Positions 32,601 through 41,964 of a DNA stretch of 51,046 nt are shown here, in pieces (the first letter of the stretch is position 1; every line of letters begins with the position of its first letter). The notes under the pieces were generated by a model. It did no database searches and was not told where the DNA came from. It saw nothing but the letters and a program-made list of their open reading frames with translations. A program made the position numbers and the translations under genes. The stretch is taken from positions 1-51,046 of the forward strand of contig NZ_JAMBLS010000024.1 of the NCBI RefSeq assembly GCF_023336905.1, in the 5' to 3' direction. Source of the DNA: Bacteroides sp. ET71 (GTDB lineage: Bacteria > Bacteroidota > Bacteroidia > Bacteroidales > Bacteroidaceae).

Positions 32601-35234
32601 AGTCAATGTGACGATGTCGAAGCGGTGTTCTTTATCTGTCTCTATGCATTTATTTTCTGATTGATTTAAGTTGAGGCCCACATAAGCAGTAAAAGGTGAA
32701 AAGGGGAGTGTTTGTGTATAAATGCTGGCATCTCCTCCCGGTTCATAAACACGTGTGACAAGGGTTGCATTCAGCATACCTGGAGCTGTTGATGCGTCTG
32801 GTAGTTTGAGCGTAAAGGATGTTTTGCCATTTGCATCCAGTTGACCATCGAATACGTCTATTTTTTGTGTAGTAAATTCGGTAGCTGGGTTATTAAAGAT
32901 ATAGTGCTCGTATCGCGAGAACTGAGTTTTCACTTTCGAAAGACTCATTTCCATTTTTGCTTTTAGATAAGAAGCCGTTGCACCAGTCAGCCAAGCTGAG
33001 GTTAGAGTGACGGGAGTTTGTTGGGAGGCACTTTGCAGAATGTTTTGAGGCATTTTGACATTAATTTTAAGCCGGTTTGGCTTAACTGTTTCAATGCGTA
33101 GGCTTTTGTGGAAGGTACTGCCTCCTATTTTTACATAAGCATTCCATAGACCTGTTGGGTCGTCAGAATGGGTGGCTACGGCAAATGTATAGAAACCGTT
33201 GAGACCCTGGGTAGAAACTTGTTTACTGTGGAATTGACCACGTGGATTGTACATTTCTAAAGTAACGGGATGTGTGTCTGGAATCCGTTTGGCTTTATCT
33301 TCCAATATAAACGATAAGTGTAAAGTATCTCCCGGACGCCATACTCCTCTTTCTCCAAAGACAAAGCCCTTAAGTCCTTTTTCTATTTTTTTGCCTCCTG
33401 TGTCGAAACGGCTGGTTGACTGATTTTCTCCAGCTACCACACGGAGATAGGCATTTTCGTTGTTTTTGCTGGCTTTGACTATGAAAGGCACACCATTCGG
33501 GTTGATTTCGGCAAATCCGTCTTTATTGCTTTGACTTGTACCGATTACTTGCAGTTGGAAATTGTAGACGGTTATGTCTGCTCCTTCTATGGGTTGGGTG
33601 GTCAGTATGTTGTTTACGGTTATCCATAATTTGTTCATTGAATTGCCTTTGACAATCAATCCCAGATTGGAAGCAAAAACATTGCAGGCTGCCACCAAGC
33701 TACTGTTCATGTAATAGGACGGGTGGCATGGATTTTCTCGTTGCTTCCAATCGTAGAGATTCCAATCGTATTCAGTTCCACCATTGTAATAGAAATAGCT
33801 TTGCGGAATGTCCCATTCTGAATTGTCTGATTCACTCACTTGGTTTTCCGTTAATTTTGTCAGTTCAAAAGACGGATGTGGTGTTTCGCCTCCACACGGA
33901 TAGGCGGAATATTCTTCTTTGAACGAAAGATAAATACGGTAGATGGCTCCTGGTTCTTGCTTAATTAGTTTGCTTAGGTCGACAGAATAACTGTTCCATT
34001 TGTGAATGTCTTTCGAACCATCTTGATTCAGATGAAGGGTTTTCTTGTAGACTAAACGCCCAGCTCGTCGTAATTCGTTGGACGATTCCAATGTATTGTT
34101 CTGTAAAAAGGTGAGTATGTTGTTTTCGAAGATACGTATCACACTCAGCTCTACGGCATAGAGGTTGACTGCGCGGAAGGGGATAAGCAAGTTTTTTGAA
34201 TCAGGTAGAATTGCTGCTTCTGTAAGTAATTCTACTTGTGGCTTGATGTTTAATTCTCCGAAAGAAAGTGACTGTGATGCTTCCAATTGTTTGCCTTTTA
34301 TATCTTTCAGGCCTTTGTGTACGTTCAGGGTCAGTTTTTCATTGAATTGCCCGGATGTATTTTCATCAAAATAGGCATATATTTTATTCTTTTTTATTTG
34401 AAATACAGTCGATGGCACTTCTTTTATTTCTACCAATCCTGTCAGCTCTTGGGTAATGTCCAACGGAGAGGAAAATGCAATTTCGATGCCGTTCTCTGGT
34501 TGGTCGATACGTTTGGCTGAGAGGAGACGGAATTCATTTAAAGCGGGAACAGTGATTTCTATATTTTCTTCTTGGTTGATGTCGACATCTTTACCTTGGA
34601 TTTTGATTGTTGCTTGATAGTCTTGTTCTTTGCGAGGAACACTGTCTAATGCGAAGAAGTAATGTAAGACATTATCGGTAGGTATGATGCGGATATTCTG
34701 TTTTTCTGTGCCGCTGACAGAAAATATTTCTTTTACTTTATCCGGCTCGATAATATTACTGAAATATATTGTTCCTTCTATGGATAAATAGGTCGTATCT
34801 ACAAGTGGGGTGCTTGTTTGTATGGAATAATTGTCCGGTTGTACGCGGAATGAAAATTCGAATGTTTCCAGTTCCTTTTTTACTTTTATGAAGTCTCCCA
34901 ATCGGAAGGTTGCATTGTACAATGTACCAGGACGAAGTTCGTCTTTGTTTGGCACGAACTCAATGGTGTTGTTGTTAATCCAATGTGATTTTCCGTTTAG
35001 GGAAGGAGAAAACTTGAATGGATTATCTTTTAAATCATTCAGGTCTACCAGAGGCAAGTCTTGTGCCAGCTCGATACGGATAACACTTTGGTTGGAAATG
35101 ACCCCGCCCGTGTAGGCTTTGATGTATGAAGAAAACTCGGCAGAAGGAGTGATGTCTTTGCGTTGGGCACAAGCGTTCAGCAACACGATGGCCAATAGGG
35201 AAAAGAATACTTTGAGGGCTGTTCCTTGTTTCAT
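29685..35234 (-). CDS. Bacterial alpha-2-macroglobulin lipoprotein, thioester type
   Basis: 1849 residues, normal for large bacterial A2Ms. Lipobox LLNAC (Cys22). N-terminal macroglobulin domains, MG2 about 570-680 (the GVWRPGDTLHLSF segment is typical), the A2M core with the RFIGPFYI region, and a helical thioester domain. The thioester motif CTEQ is intact at Cys1402 (codon at 31029-31031), so the protein can trap proteases covalently, as proposed for colonisation-type A2Ms. It acts in the periplasm, beside PBP1C, which could repair cell wall after an attack. Stop codon 37 bases before pbpC; start 27 bases after the nitrilase gene. Confidence 0.93.
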   Translation of the reverse strand: MKQGTALKVFFSLLAIVLLNACAQRKDITPSAEFSSYIKAYTGGVISNQSVIRIELAQDLPLVDLNDLKDNPFKFSPSLNGKSHWINNNTIEFVPNKDELRPGTLYNATFRLGDFIKVKKELETFEFSFRVQPDNYSIQTSTPLVDTTYLSIEGTIYFSNIIEPDKVKEIFSVSGTEKQNIRIIPTDNVLHYFFALDSVPRKEQDYQATIKIQGKDVDINQEENIEITVPALNEFRLLSAKRIDQPENGIEIAFSSPLDITQELTGLVEIKEVPSTVFQIKKNKIYAYFDENTSGQFNEKLTLNVHKGLKDIKGKQLEASQSLSFGELNIKPQVELLTEAAILPDSKNLLIPFRAVNLYAVELSVIRIFENNILTFLQNNTLESSNELRRAGRLVYKKTLHLNQDGSKDIHKWNSYSVDLSKLIKQEPGAIYRIYLSFKEEYSAYPCGGETPHPSFELTKLTENQVSESDNSEWDIPQSYFYYNGGTEYDWNLYDWKQRENPCHPSYYMNSSLVAACNVFASNLGLIVKGNSMNKLWITVNNILTTQPIEGADITVYNFQLQVIGTSQSNKDGFAEINPNGVPFIVKASKNNENAYLRVVAGENQSTSRFDTGGKKIEKGLKGFVFGERGVWRPGDTLHLSFILEDKAKRIPDTHPVTLEMYNPRGQFHSKQVSTQGLNGFYTFAVATHSDDPTGLWNAYVKIGGSTFHKSLRIETVKPNRLKINVKMPQNILQSASQQTPVTLTSAWLTGATASYLKAKMEMSLSKVKTQFSRYEHYIFNNPATEFTTQKIDVFDGQLDANGKTSFTLKLPDASTAPGMLNATLVTRVYEPGGDASIYTQTLPFSPFTAYVGLNLNQSENKCIETDKEHRFDIVTLTPEGKPIDRKDIEYRIYRIDWSWWWENRQESFGTYVNNSTITPISSGNLQTHDGKASFTFRVNYPEWGRYLVYVKDKESGHATGGTVYIDWPEWRGRSTKADPSNLKMLTFSLDKKSYKPGDKATAFIPVAAGGRALVAIENGSTVLKREWIAISDKEDTKYTFDITPEMAPNAYLHITLLQPHAQTVNDLPIRMYGVTPVMVTDPTTVLHPQIEMVSSLRPETDFHITISEKNDKPMTYILAIVDEGLLDLTNFKTPDPWNEFYAREALGISTWDIYDNILGAYAGQYAAIFSTGGDEMLKPADAKANRFKPVVRFIGPFYINKGAKKVHTLHLPQYVGSVRVMVVAREGTAYGCTEKTVPVRTPLMLLPSLPRVLSTGEEISIPVNVFAMEKDVKDVTLSLQTEKGTNISLQGMNQQVLHFKEPGDQLAYFTIKTGKQTGKVNLHFTAIGGAHKTQESIEIDVRNPNPSITQHETRWIAPGQETEISYNPVGENATAYLETSRIPLPDLTRRLDFLYSYTHLCTEQITSKALPLLFINLFKTIDKTETTRIQTNVQESIRQLYARQLPNGGFAYWPGNATADEWITSYAGMFLTLATEKGYAVNQSTLEKWKRFQRSNAQNWRQNDYTSTNLNVASSIQQAFRLYTLALAGTAELGAMNRLKEQNDLPIQARWTLAAAYALSGKEEAAGELIFNLPTITSTNTTWSTVYGSPLRDEALVLETLLLTHRKEQAMQQARRISEALRNETSFSTQSTAFALMAMGKLAEEVSGSLHYTWSLNGKTQPEVNSAKAVYLHALPTTDKGSIRVKNQGDGALGVELVTRLQPIEDNQPAQANGLQLNVTYTDMNGKPLSVTNLQQGTDFIAVVTVANVSTSDIVNLALTHILPSGWEIFNERLNAKPTAESYTYQDLRDDRILTYFNLKKGERKQFNVRLQATYAGHFILPAIQCEAMYDTHIQARTHAGKVIVNRQ

Positions 35235-35261
35235 AACAACAACGTATTTAAGGATTTATAT

Positions 35262-36047
35262 TCAAAGTTTGATGGAAAAATCATCCGCATCTTTCCAAAC
35301 GGGGAATTTCTGACGAAATTCTTGCAGAAGGTTGTAGTCCAATGTTACTGTGGCTATGCCTTCGGTATTGTCCGGCACAAGCGCCAGTTGTGTACCTTTA
35401 TATGAATAAACGGCACTTCCTCCGTCGTGGGCGATGTCCTGGGGAGTTTTTCCTATACGATTAACACCGCAGACATAAGAAATGTTTTCCAGAGCACGGG
35501 CTTGTAACAACGTGTCCCATACTTTTCGTCGTGCAGCAGGCCAGTTGGCTACATAGATCAGCAGATCATATTCATTGTTTCGGTTGCGGCTCCATACAGG
35601 AAAACGAAGGTCGTAACATATTAGAAGCAGGATGTTCCATCCACGAAAGTTGATGATTGGACGTTCGTTGCCGGGAGAGTAGTGCTCTGTTTCGTGTCCT
35701 ATTCGGAAAAGGTGATGTTTGTCATAGTAATGAGCTTCTCCTTCCGGTGTCAGGAAAAATGCTCGATTGCAGTGCTCTGAAGAAGGAGTGCAGGCTATGT
35801 AGCTTCCGGCTAAGGCAATGCCGTATGTGCTGGCCCATTGTTTCAAGGTACTGATGGTTTCTCCGTCGATAGGTTCGGCTACTGAAGCCGGGTTCATGCT
35901 GAAACCGGTGGTAAAGGTTTCTGGCAAGATGGCAAGCTCTGTCTTTCCGCGTAATGTCTCAAGCATTTCGCGAAGCCGGCAAAGGTTCTTGGGCTTTTCT
36001 TCCCAAGCGATGTCGGTCTGCAACAGGCTGATGCGTAAGGGGGTCAT
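35262..36047 (-). CDS. Nitrilase family amidohydrolase, omega-amidase (YafV) type
   Basis: 261 residues. The Glu-Lys-Cys triad is complete: Glu43 in LPETFTTGF, Lys110 in YYDKHHLFR, Cys144 in LLICYDLRFPVW. The KHHLFR and CYDLRFP contexts are those of omega-amidase/YafV, which hydrolyses 2-oxoglutaramate or 2-oxosuccinamate and thus repairs transamination by-products. Cytoplasmic, no signal peptide. It overlaps the upstream acyltransferase gene by four bases. Its operon with cell-envelope genes gives no clear functional hint. Confidence 0.9.
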   Translation of the reverse strand: MTPLRISLLQTDIAWEEKPKNLCRLREMLETLRGKTELAILPETFTTGFSMNPASVAEPIDGETISTLKQWASTYGIALAGSYIACTPSSEHCNRAFFLTPEGEAHYYDKHHLFRIGHETEHYSPGNERPIINFRGWNILLLICYDLRFPVWSRNRNNEYDLLIYVANWPAARRKVWDTLLQARALENISYVCGVNRIGKTPQDIAHDGGSAVYSYKGTQLALVPDNTEGIATVTLDYNLLQEFRQKFPVWKDADDFSIKL

Positions 36048-36589
36048 ATCGCAAAGTTTTGAGGTTTTTTACCTCTGAAATGTATGAAATATTGTTTGAT
36101 TTTCTGTATGTCTTGGTCATAATTACCGCTGGGCATGATGCTTTGCGTACATGCAATGGTTTTGGTCGGGTAATCGATGCCAATCAGCAAAATGGGTACT
36201 TTTGCTTTGAGTGCAATGTAGTAAAAACCCTTTTTCCAGTCTGGGTTAGGACGGCGGGTCGCTTCTGGGGTGATGGCCAGGTGGAGAGTGTGGCTTCGGG
36301 AAAAACGTGTAGCCAATTGGTCTGTCAGTGAAGTCTTTCGCGAGCGGTCTACCGGGATACCTCCCATGAGCTTGAACAGAGGGCCGAGAGGGAAAAAGAA
36401 CCATTCTTTTTTCATCAGAAAATTGACTTTGCGGTTCAATGTCCCATAGAACAGCTTACCAAACAGCAGGTCCCAGTTGGAAGTATGGGGGGCGCCGACG
36501 ATGACGCATTTGTCATATTCCGGCACCTCCCATTGAGTCTTCCAGCCCAGCAGGCGGTGGTATATGAATTTATACAAGCCTTGCTTCAT
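36044..36589 (-). CDS. Lysophospholipid/1-acylglycerol-3-phosphate acyltransferase-like protein
   Basis: 181 residues, a short PlsC-like protein. The HX4D motif is His35-Asp40 in GAPHTSNWD. The second conserved block GGIPVDRS (about 76-83) and the EATRR block (about 109-113) are also present. It would acylate a lysophospholipid or related acceptor at the inner membrane. It lies 9 bases after the 89-aa gene and overlaps the nitrilase start (ATGA). The short form without an N-terminal anchor is common in Bacteroidetes; the acceptor is unknown. Confidence 0.85.
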   Translation of the reverse strand: MKQGLYKFIYHRLLGWKTQWEVPEYDKCVIVGAPHTSNWDLLFGKLFYGTLNRKVNFLMKKEWFFFPLGPLFKLMGGIPVDRSRKTSLTDQLATRFSRSHTLHLAITPEATRRPNPDWKKGFYYIALKAKVPILLIGIDYPTKTIACTQSIMPSGNYDQDIQKIKQYFIHFRGKKPQNFAI

Positions 36590-36598
36590 GTTTACGTC

Positions 36599-36868
36599 TT
36601 ATTTCAGTTGGCCGATGGCTGTGACGATTCCATCTACTTGAGTGCTGAAATCTTCGCGTAGTTTTTTGTAGAAACCTTTTACATTGCCGGGTTCGGTGTG
36701 ACTGATGCGGCTGATGAATTCGTTCTGCATATTCAGGATGTCCGTCATGACCTTGTCTGCTTTCTGTTTTCCTTCTTCCGAGAGGTTCAAACTGCAGATG
36801 ATACATTCGGTAAATAATTCGCCAGCAATATAATTGATTGCTTTCTTCAGGTCTTTTCTATTAGCCAT
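36599..36868 (-). CDS. Small conserved-looking protein of unknown function (89 aa)
   Basis: First gene of the minus-strand operon. Soluble, helix-rich, with one CIIC pair (residues 22-25). I recognise no domain. The well-formed start, promoter-like box and 9-base spacing to the acyltransferase support a real gene. Confidence 0.75.
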   Translation of the reverse strand: MANRKDLKKAINYIAGELFTECIICSLNLSEEGKQKADKVMTDILNMQNEFISRISHTEPGNVKGFYKKLREDFSTQVDGIVTAIGQLK

Positions 36869-36908
36869 AATCTTTACTTTTGGGGTGAATAAATTATAAT
36901 TGTCTCCG

Positions 36909-36916
36909 TAAAGATA
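36909..36916 (-). promoter_or_regulatory. Probable -7 box of the five-gene minus-strand operon
   Basis: On the minus strand TATCTTTA, one base off TAnnTTTG, about 40 bases before the ATG at 36868. Confidence 0.45.
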
Positions 36917-37607
36917 ATGCTAATTCTGTAGTCTTCATCCTCAATCTGTAACTTTTTTTGCAATGTCGTAAGAATTTCTATCTTTTTGTAGAAAGAATGA
37001 ACTGACGTTTCGTTATCCAATTCTTGCGATATAAGAACAAAAAGTTTGGAAAAGAAAGAATTTACTGACGATGCATTTCTCGTAAATCTGGAAAGTAGCC
37101 GAGCCTTTGCGAATGTTTTGCATAAATATGTGTATCTTTACTGAAAGATAATCATTGTTTTGCATGATTATACATTCTATTTTGCTTCTCAGATGTCGGT
37201 TTACAGAACAATGGGGCTGTTTCTTCCGAAGTGTAGCCTCGTTTGAAGCACGTCATAAGCTTTTGTCTTCCAAAAGAGAAGCCCTAAGGTAGTTCAGAGC
37301 AGAATTTTTTCTTCTTCTTTTTTCTCTTTTATTTGTCTTCTTTTTTGTATTTATCTGTTGTGCAGTGATATGGCTTCTTTCTCTTGGCCTCTTTACTTTT
37401 CTTCTATTGTTTGCTTGGAAACAAACGATTCTCAGTAGGTCTGGCATGCAATATGTCAAAATGAAAACCGATGATGATGTGGAATTTTTCTACAACTTGT
37501 GGCGCATTTCTACATTTTCAGGGAGTATCCAGATGCTTGATGAAGTCTTTCCGCAGCTTTGGGGTTGGAAATCTGGGCACTTGTGGCTGAATCTCGGAAA
37601 TTGGCAT
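36917..37607. other. Intergenic region between divergent operons
   Basis: About 690 bases with no convincing gene on either strand. The short frames here are A/T-driven or low-complexity (a pyrimidine-rich run near 37309-37350). No strong hairpin or repeat was seen. It may hold regulatory sites for the efflux operon, or a small RNA that I cannot recognise. Confidence 0.5.
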
Positions 37608-37615
37608 TATCTTTG
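37608..37615 (+). promoter_or_regulatory. -7 box of the RND efflux operon
   Basis: TATCTTTG, an exact TAnnTTTG match, 39 bases before the ATG at 37655. Confidence 0.6.
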
Positions 37616-37654
37616 CACATAAGATTGGGTATAACTAATAACAACAAACATAAC

Positions 37655-38857
37655 ATGAAGCTGTTTTTTACAAAAAAAGAATTACATTTGCGCAGAAAGA
37701 GGCTCATCATCATGGTGGCTTGTCTGCTAGTGTTATTGCTCGTTTATCTTATCTTGACATGGCCTAAAAAAGTAGAACCGGAAGCACCATTGGTGATTGT
37801 AGAGCCGGTGGGGGTAGAAGATGTTGAAATCTATGGAGAATACGTAGGACGTATCCGCGCACAGCAATTTGTAGAAGTCCGTGCACGTGTAGAGGGCTTT
37901 CTTGAGAGCATGGAGTTTGAGGAAGGTACATACGTGAACAAGAATCAAGTGCTTTTCTTGATTGACCAGCGCCAGTACCGTGCCAAAGCCGACAAAGCCC
38001 GTGCACAACTTCGCAAAGACTCGGCCAACGTATTGAAGACACAGCGTGACCTGAATCGTATCCGCCCTTTGTATGAACAAAATGCCGCCAGCCAGTTGGA
38101 CCTGGACAATGCTATTGCTGCTTACGAAACCGCCGTGGCCAGCATGGGTATGAGCCAGGCTGATTTGGATCAGGCCGAACAGGAGTTGGGATACACCATG
38201 GTGCGTTCTCCGCTTTCGGGCTACATTAGCGAACGTTATGTCGATTTAGGAGCTTTGGTCGGACCGGGCGGGCAGTCGTTGCTGGCAACGGTGGTCAAGA
38301 GTGATACGGTGCTGGTGGATTACAGCATGACTGCCCTCGATTATTTGAAGAGCCGCGAGCGGAATGTCGTTATCGGACAGAAAGATTCCACCCGTTCCTG
38401 GCAGCCCTATGTGACCATTACGCTGGCTGATAACAGTGAATATCCCTATAAAGGAATCGTCGACTTTGCCGATCCGCAAGTAGATCCGAAGACCGGAACA
38501 TTCTCTGTACGTGCTGAGATGCCTAACCCCGATCGTGTGTTGCTTCCGGGACAGTTTACCAAAGTGAAAGCCTTGCTTGATGTTCGTGAACACGCTACTG
38601 TAGTGCCTCAAAAAGCCTTGATTATAGAGAAAGGTGGAGCTTATGTCTTTATTATGCGCCGTGACTCGATAGCCGAGCGCCGTTTCATCGAACTTGGTCC
38701 GGAGTTTGGCAATAACGTGGTGGTAGAACGCGGCCTTATTCCCGGCGAGATGATTGTGACCGAAGGTTATCATAAACTGACACCGGGCATCAAGATGCGT
38801 GTGGCTGATAAGAAAAAAGATGAAGATGAATCTCAACCTTCAACGACAAAAGAATGA
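37655..38857 (+). CDS. RND efflux periplasmic adaptor (membrane fusion protein)
   Basis: 400 residues from ATG 37655, just after the promoter box; an in-frame ATG at 37559 is upstream of that box and rejected. N-terminal membrane anchor (about 18-38). Barrel-sandwich/lipoyl half with VRARVEGFLESMEFEEGTYV, an alpha-hairpin about 105-170, then the second lipoyl half (YTMVRSPLSGYISERYVDLGALV), beta-barrel and membrane-proximal domains. The C-terminus is highly charged. It links the inner-membrane pump to the outer-membrane channel. Overlaps the pump gene by four bases (ATGA). Confidence 0.92.
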   Translation: MKLFFTKKELHLRRKRLIIMVACLLVLLLVYLILTWPKKVEPEAPLVIVEPVGVEDVEIYGEYVGRIRAQQFVEVRARVEGFLESMEFEEGTYVNKNQVLFLIDQRQYRAKADKARAQLRKDSANVLKTQRDLNRIRPLYEQNAASQLDLDNAIAAYETAVASMGMSQADLDQAEQELGYTMVRSPLSGYISERYVDLGALVGPGGQSLLATVVKSDTVLVDYSMTALDYLKSRERNVVIGQKDSTRSWQPYVTITLADNSEYPYKGIVDFADPQVDPKTGTFSVRAEMPNPDRVLLPGQFTKVKALLDVREHATVVPQKALIIEKGGAYVFIMRRDSIAERRFIELGPEFGNNVVVERGLIPGEMIVTEGYHKLTPGIKMRVADKKKDEDESQPSTTKE

Positions 38858-41800
38858 AAGTTAGCTTTTTTATAGACAGGCCGGTCTTTTCGGCTGTCAT
38901 ATCCATATTGATAGTCATCGTGGGGCTTATCGGTTTGACGATGCTGCCCATTGACCAGTATCCTCAGATAACGCCGCCGGTAGTAAAAATCAGTGCTTCC
39001 TATCCGGGAGCCAGTGCGCTGACAGTGTCGCAGGCTGTGGCCACTCCTATTGAACAAGAATTGAACGGTACGCCGGGTATGCTTTATATGGAGTCCAACA
39101 GCTCCAACTCGGGCGGTTTCTCGGCTACCATCACTTTCGATATTTCTTCTGACCCCGATTTGTCGGCTGTGGAGATACAAAACCGTGTGAAGTTGGCCGA
39201 ATCGCGACTGCCGGCAGAAGTGGTGCAGAATGGTATCGAGATAGAAAAACAGGCAGCCAGCCAGTTGATGACTATCTGCTTGACGTCGAATGACCCTAAG
39301 TTCGACGAAATCTATCTGAGTAACTTTGCTACGCTGAACGTGTTGGACTTGCTGCGACGTATCCCCGGTGTGGGGCGTGTGTCTAACATCGGCAGCCGTT
39401 ATTATGCCATGCAGATTTGGGTAGACCCTGCCCGTTTGGCCAACTATGGTTTGACGGTTCAAGACGTGCAAAACGCTTTGAAGGATCAGAACCGTGAGTC
39501 GGCGGCAGGTGTGCTGGGGCAGCAACCTGTGACGGGCTTGGACTTTACTATCCCCATCACGGCGCAAGGGCGTTTGTCCAGTGCGGCCGAGTTTGAGGAA
39601 ATCGTCTTGCGTGCCAATGCCGACGGTTCGATGATTCGGATGCGTGATGTGGCTCGTGTTTCGTTGGAAGCTCAGTCTTATAATACCGAGAGTGGCATTA
39701 ACAGTGGAAATGCTGCTATCTTGGGCATTTACCTGTTGCCGGGTGCCAATGCCATGGAAGTGGCCGAAAGTGTGAAGGCTGCCATGGAGGAAATCAGTCG
39801 TACTTTCCCCGAAGGAATGAAGTACGAGATTCCTTTCGATATGACCACTTACATTTCAGAATCCATCCACGAGGTGTATAAGACGTTGTTCGAAGCTCTG
39901 TTTCTGGTGATTGTTGTGGTGTTCCTTTTCTTGCAAAGTTGGCGTGCCACGCTCATCCCTTTGGTGGCTGTGCCTATTTCGTTGATAGGCACCTTTGGCT
40001 TCATGTTGATATTCGGCTTCTCGCTCAATATCCTGACTTTGTTGGGATTGGTGTTGGCCATTGGCTTGGTGGTGGATGATGCCATTGTAGTGGTGGAAAA
40101 TGTGGAACGTATTATGGAAGAAGAGCATCTCAGTGCCTACGAAGCCACGAAAAAGGCAATGAATGGTTTGACCGGTGCCCTGGTGGCTACCTCGATGGTA
40201 TTGGCGGCTGTGTTCGTGCCGGTGAGCTTCCTGTCCGGCATCACGGGACAACTGTACCGGCAGTTCAGTGTGACGATTGCCATATCGGTGTTGCTTTCTA
40301 CGGTGGTGGCTCTGACATTGAGCCCGGTGATGTGTTCGCTCATTCTGAAACCCGTCAACCCGAACAAGCCCAAGAACCGTGTGTTCCGTGTCATCAATCG
40401 CTGGCTGGATTTCGGCAATAGTAAGTATTTGAGTGGCATTAAGTCGGTTATCAAGCATCCGAAACGGGTGGGAGTGGGCTTTAGCATGGTGTTGATTGCC
40501 ATCTTTGTCTTGTACCGGTTGATTCCGACCAGCTTCCTTCCGACGGAAGACCAAGGTTACTTCACCGTGGAGCTGGAGATGCCCGAAGGGACAACGTTGG
40601 AGCGTACGCGTGCAGTGACCAATCGGGCTATTGCTTTCTTGATGGAAGACCCGTCGGTGGAGTATGTGCAAAATGTCACTGGTACCAGTCCCCGTGTGGG
40701 TACCAGTCAGGCCCGGTCGCAACTGACGGTCATCCTGAAAGAGTGGAAGGAGCGGGACGATACGACCATCGACGAAATCATGGCCAACGTGAGCCGTGAA
40801 CTGACGGAGTATCCTGAATGTAAGTTCTACCTGTCCACGCCGCCTGTCATTCCCGGTCTGGGTACGTCGGGTGGATTTGAGATGCAGTTGGAGGCGCGCG
40901 GAGATGCCACTTACGAGAACTTGGTGCAGGCAGCGGACACGCTGATGCACTATGCCGCGCAATGCAAGGAGCTGAGCAACCTGTCGTCGTCGTTGCAGGC
41001 GGAGATACCGCAGTTGTATTTCGATGTGGACCGCGACAAGGTGAAGATGCTGGGCGTGCCGATGGCCGATGTGTTCAATACGATGAAAGCCTATACGGGT
41101 TCGGTCTATGTGAATGACTTCAACATGTTCAACCGCATCTACCGTGTCTACCTGCAGGCCGAGGCTCCTTACCGCGAGCACCGGGATAATATCAGCCTTT
41201 TCTTTGTGCGCGGGGCGGACGGAGCCATGATTCCGCTGACGGCATTGGGTAACACGGAGTACACCACGGGGCCGGGCAGTATCAAGCGCTTCAATATGTT
41301 CAACACGGCGGTCATCCGTGGAGAGGCGGCGCAGGGTTACAGCTCGGGCCAGGCGATGGAGGTCATTGAGCGGGTGGCACGCACGCACTTGCCTGACAAC
41401 ATCGGCGTGGAATGGAGTGGCTTGTCGTATCAGGAGAAGCAGGCCGGCGGGCAGACGGGCGTCATCCTGGCGCTGGTGTTCCTGTTCGTGTTCTTGTTCC
41501 TGGCGGCGTTGTACGAGAGTTGGAGCATACCGGTGGCCGTGCTGCTGTCGTTGCCCGTGGCGGCGCTGGGGGCGTACATAGGTATCTCGTTGTGCGGACT
41601 GGAGAATGATACGTATTTCCAGATTGGCCTGGTGACGCTGATGGGGCTGGCGGCCAAGAATGCCATCCTCATCGTGGAGTTTGCCAAGGACGAGGCCGAC
41701 CGGGGGGAGAATGTGTTCAAGGCGGCGCTTCATGCGGCGCATCTGCGTTTCCGACCCATCCTGATGACGTCGCTGGCGTTCATCCTGGGCATCTTGCCGA

Positions 41801-41964
41801 TGGTGATTGCCAGCGGGCCGGGTGCTGCCAGCCGTCAGTCTATCGGCACGGGGTTGTTCTTCGGCATGATTATGGCGGTGGTGGTGGGCATTGTGCTCAT
41901 ACCCTTCTTCTTTGTGATGATATATAAGGTGCAGACTAAATTTCAGAGTAAGAGAGTGAGATGA
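38854..41964 (+). CDS. RND multidrug efflux pump, HAE1/AcrB family
   Basis: 1036 residues, the normal AcrB length. Starts with FFIDRPVFSAVISILIVIVG (TM1). The TM4 proton-relay region GLVLAIGLVVDDAIVVVENVERIMEE carries the paired Asp (about 408-409). Porter domains lie in both halves, and the repeated fold includes GLAAKNAILIVEFAKDE in the second half. It exports hydrophobic drugs, bile salts or similar compounds with the proton gradient. Overlaps both neighbours by four bases. Base composition rises strongly in GC from 5' to 3' within this one gene, with G-ending codons at the end. Confidence 0.95.
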   Translation: MKVSFFIDRPVFSAVISILIVIVGLIGLTMLPIDQYPQITPPVVKISASYPGASALTVSQAVATPIEQELNGTPGMLYMESNSSNSGGFSATITFDISSDPDLSAVEIQNRVKLAESRLPAEVVQNGIEIEKQAASQLMTICLTSNDPKFDEIYLSNFATLNVLDLLRRIPGVGRVSNIGSRYYAMQIWVDPARLANYGLTVQDVQNALKDQNRESAAGVLGQQPVTGLDFTIPITAQGRLSSAAEFEEIVLRANADGSMIRMRDVARVSLEAQSYNTESGINSGNAAILGIYLLPGANAMEVAESVKAAMEEISRTFPEGMKYEIPFDMTTYISESIHEVYKTLFEALFLVIVVVFLFLQSWRATLIPLVAVPISLIGTFGFMLIFGFSLNILTLLGLVLAIGLVVDDAIVVVENVERIMEEEHLSAYEATKKAMNGLTGALVATSMVLAAVFVPVSFLSGITGQLYRQFSVTIAISVLLSTVVALTLSPVMCSLILKPVNPNKPKNRVFRVINRWLDFGNSKYLSGIKSVIKHPKRVGVGFSMVLIAIFVLYRLIPTSFLPTEDQGYFTVELEMPEGTTLERTRAVTNRAIAFLMEDPSVEYVQNVTGTSPRVGTSQARSQLTVILKEWKERDDTTIDEIMANVSRELTEYPECKFYLSTPPVIPGLGTSGGFEMQLEARGDATYENLVQAADTLMHYAAQCKELSNLSSSLQAEIPQLYFDVDRDKVKMLGVPMADVFNTMKAYTGSVYVNDFNMFNRIYRVYLQAEAPYREHRDNISLFFVRGADGAMIPLTALGNTEYTTGPGSIKRFNMFNTAVIRGEAAQGYSSGQAMEVIERVARTHLPDNIGVEWSGLSYQEKQAGGQTGVILALVFLFVFLFLAALYESWSIPVAVLLSLPVAALGAYIGISLCGLENDTYFQIGLVTLMGLAAKNAILIVEFAKDEADRGENVFKAALHAAHLRFRPILMTSLAFILGILPMVIASGPGAASRQSIGTGLFFGMIMAVVVGIVLIPFFFVMIYKVQTKFQSKRVR

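Noticed and set aside
37253-37459. Small minus-strand gene in the 36.9-37.6 kb gap
   Set aside because: Low-complexity Lys/Arg-rich product from a pyrimidine tract, no promoter box or family features.
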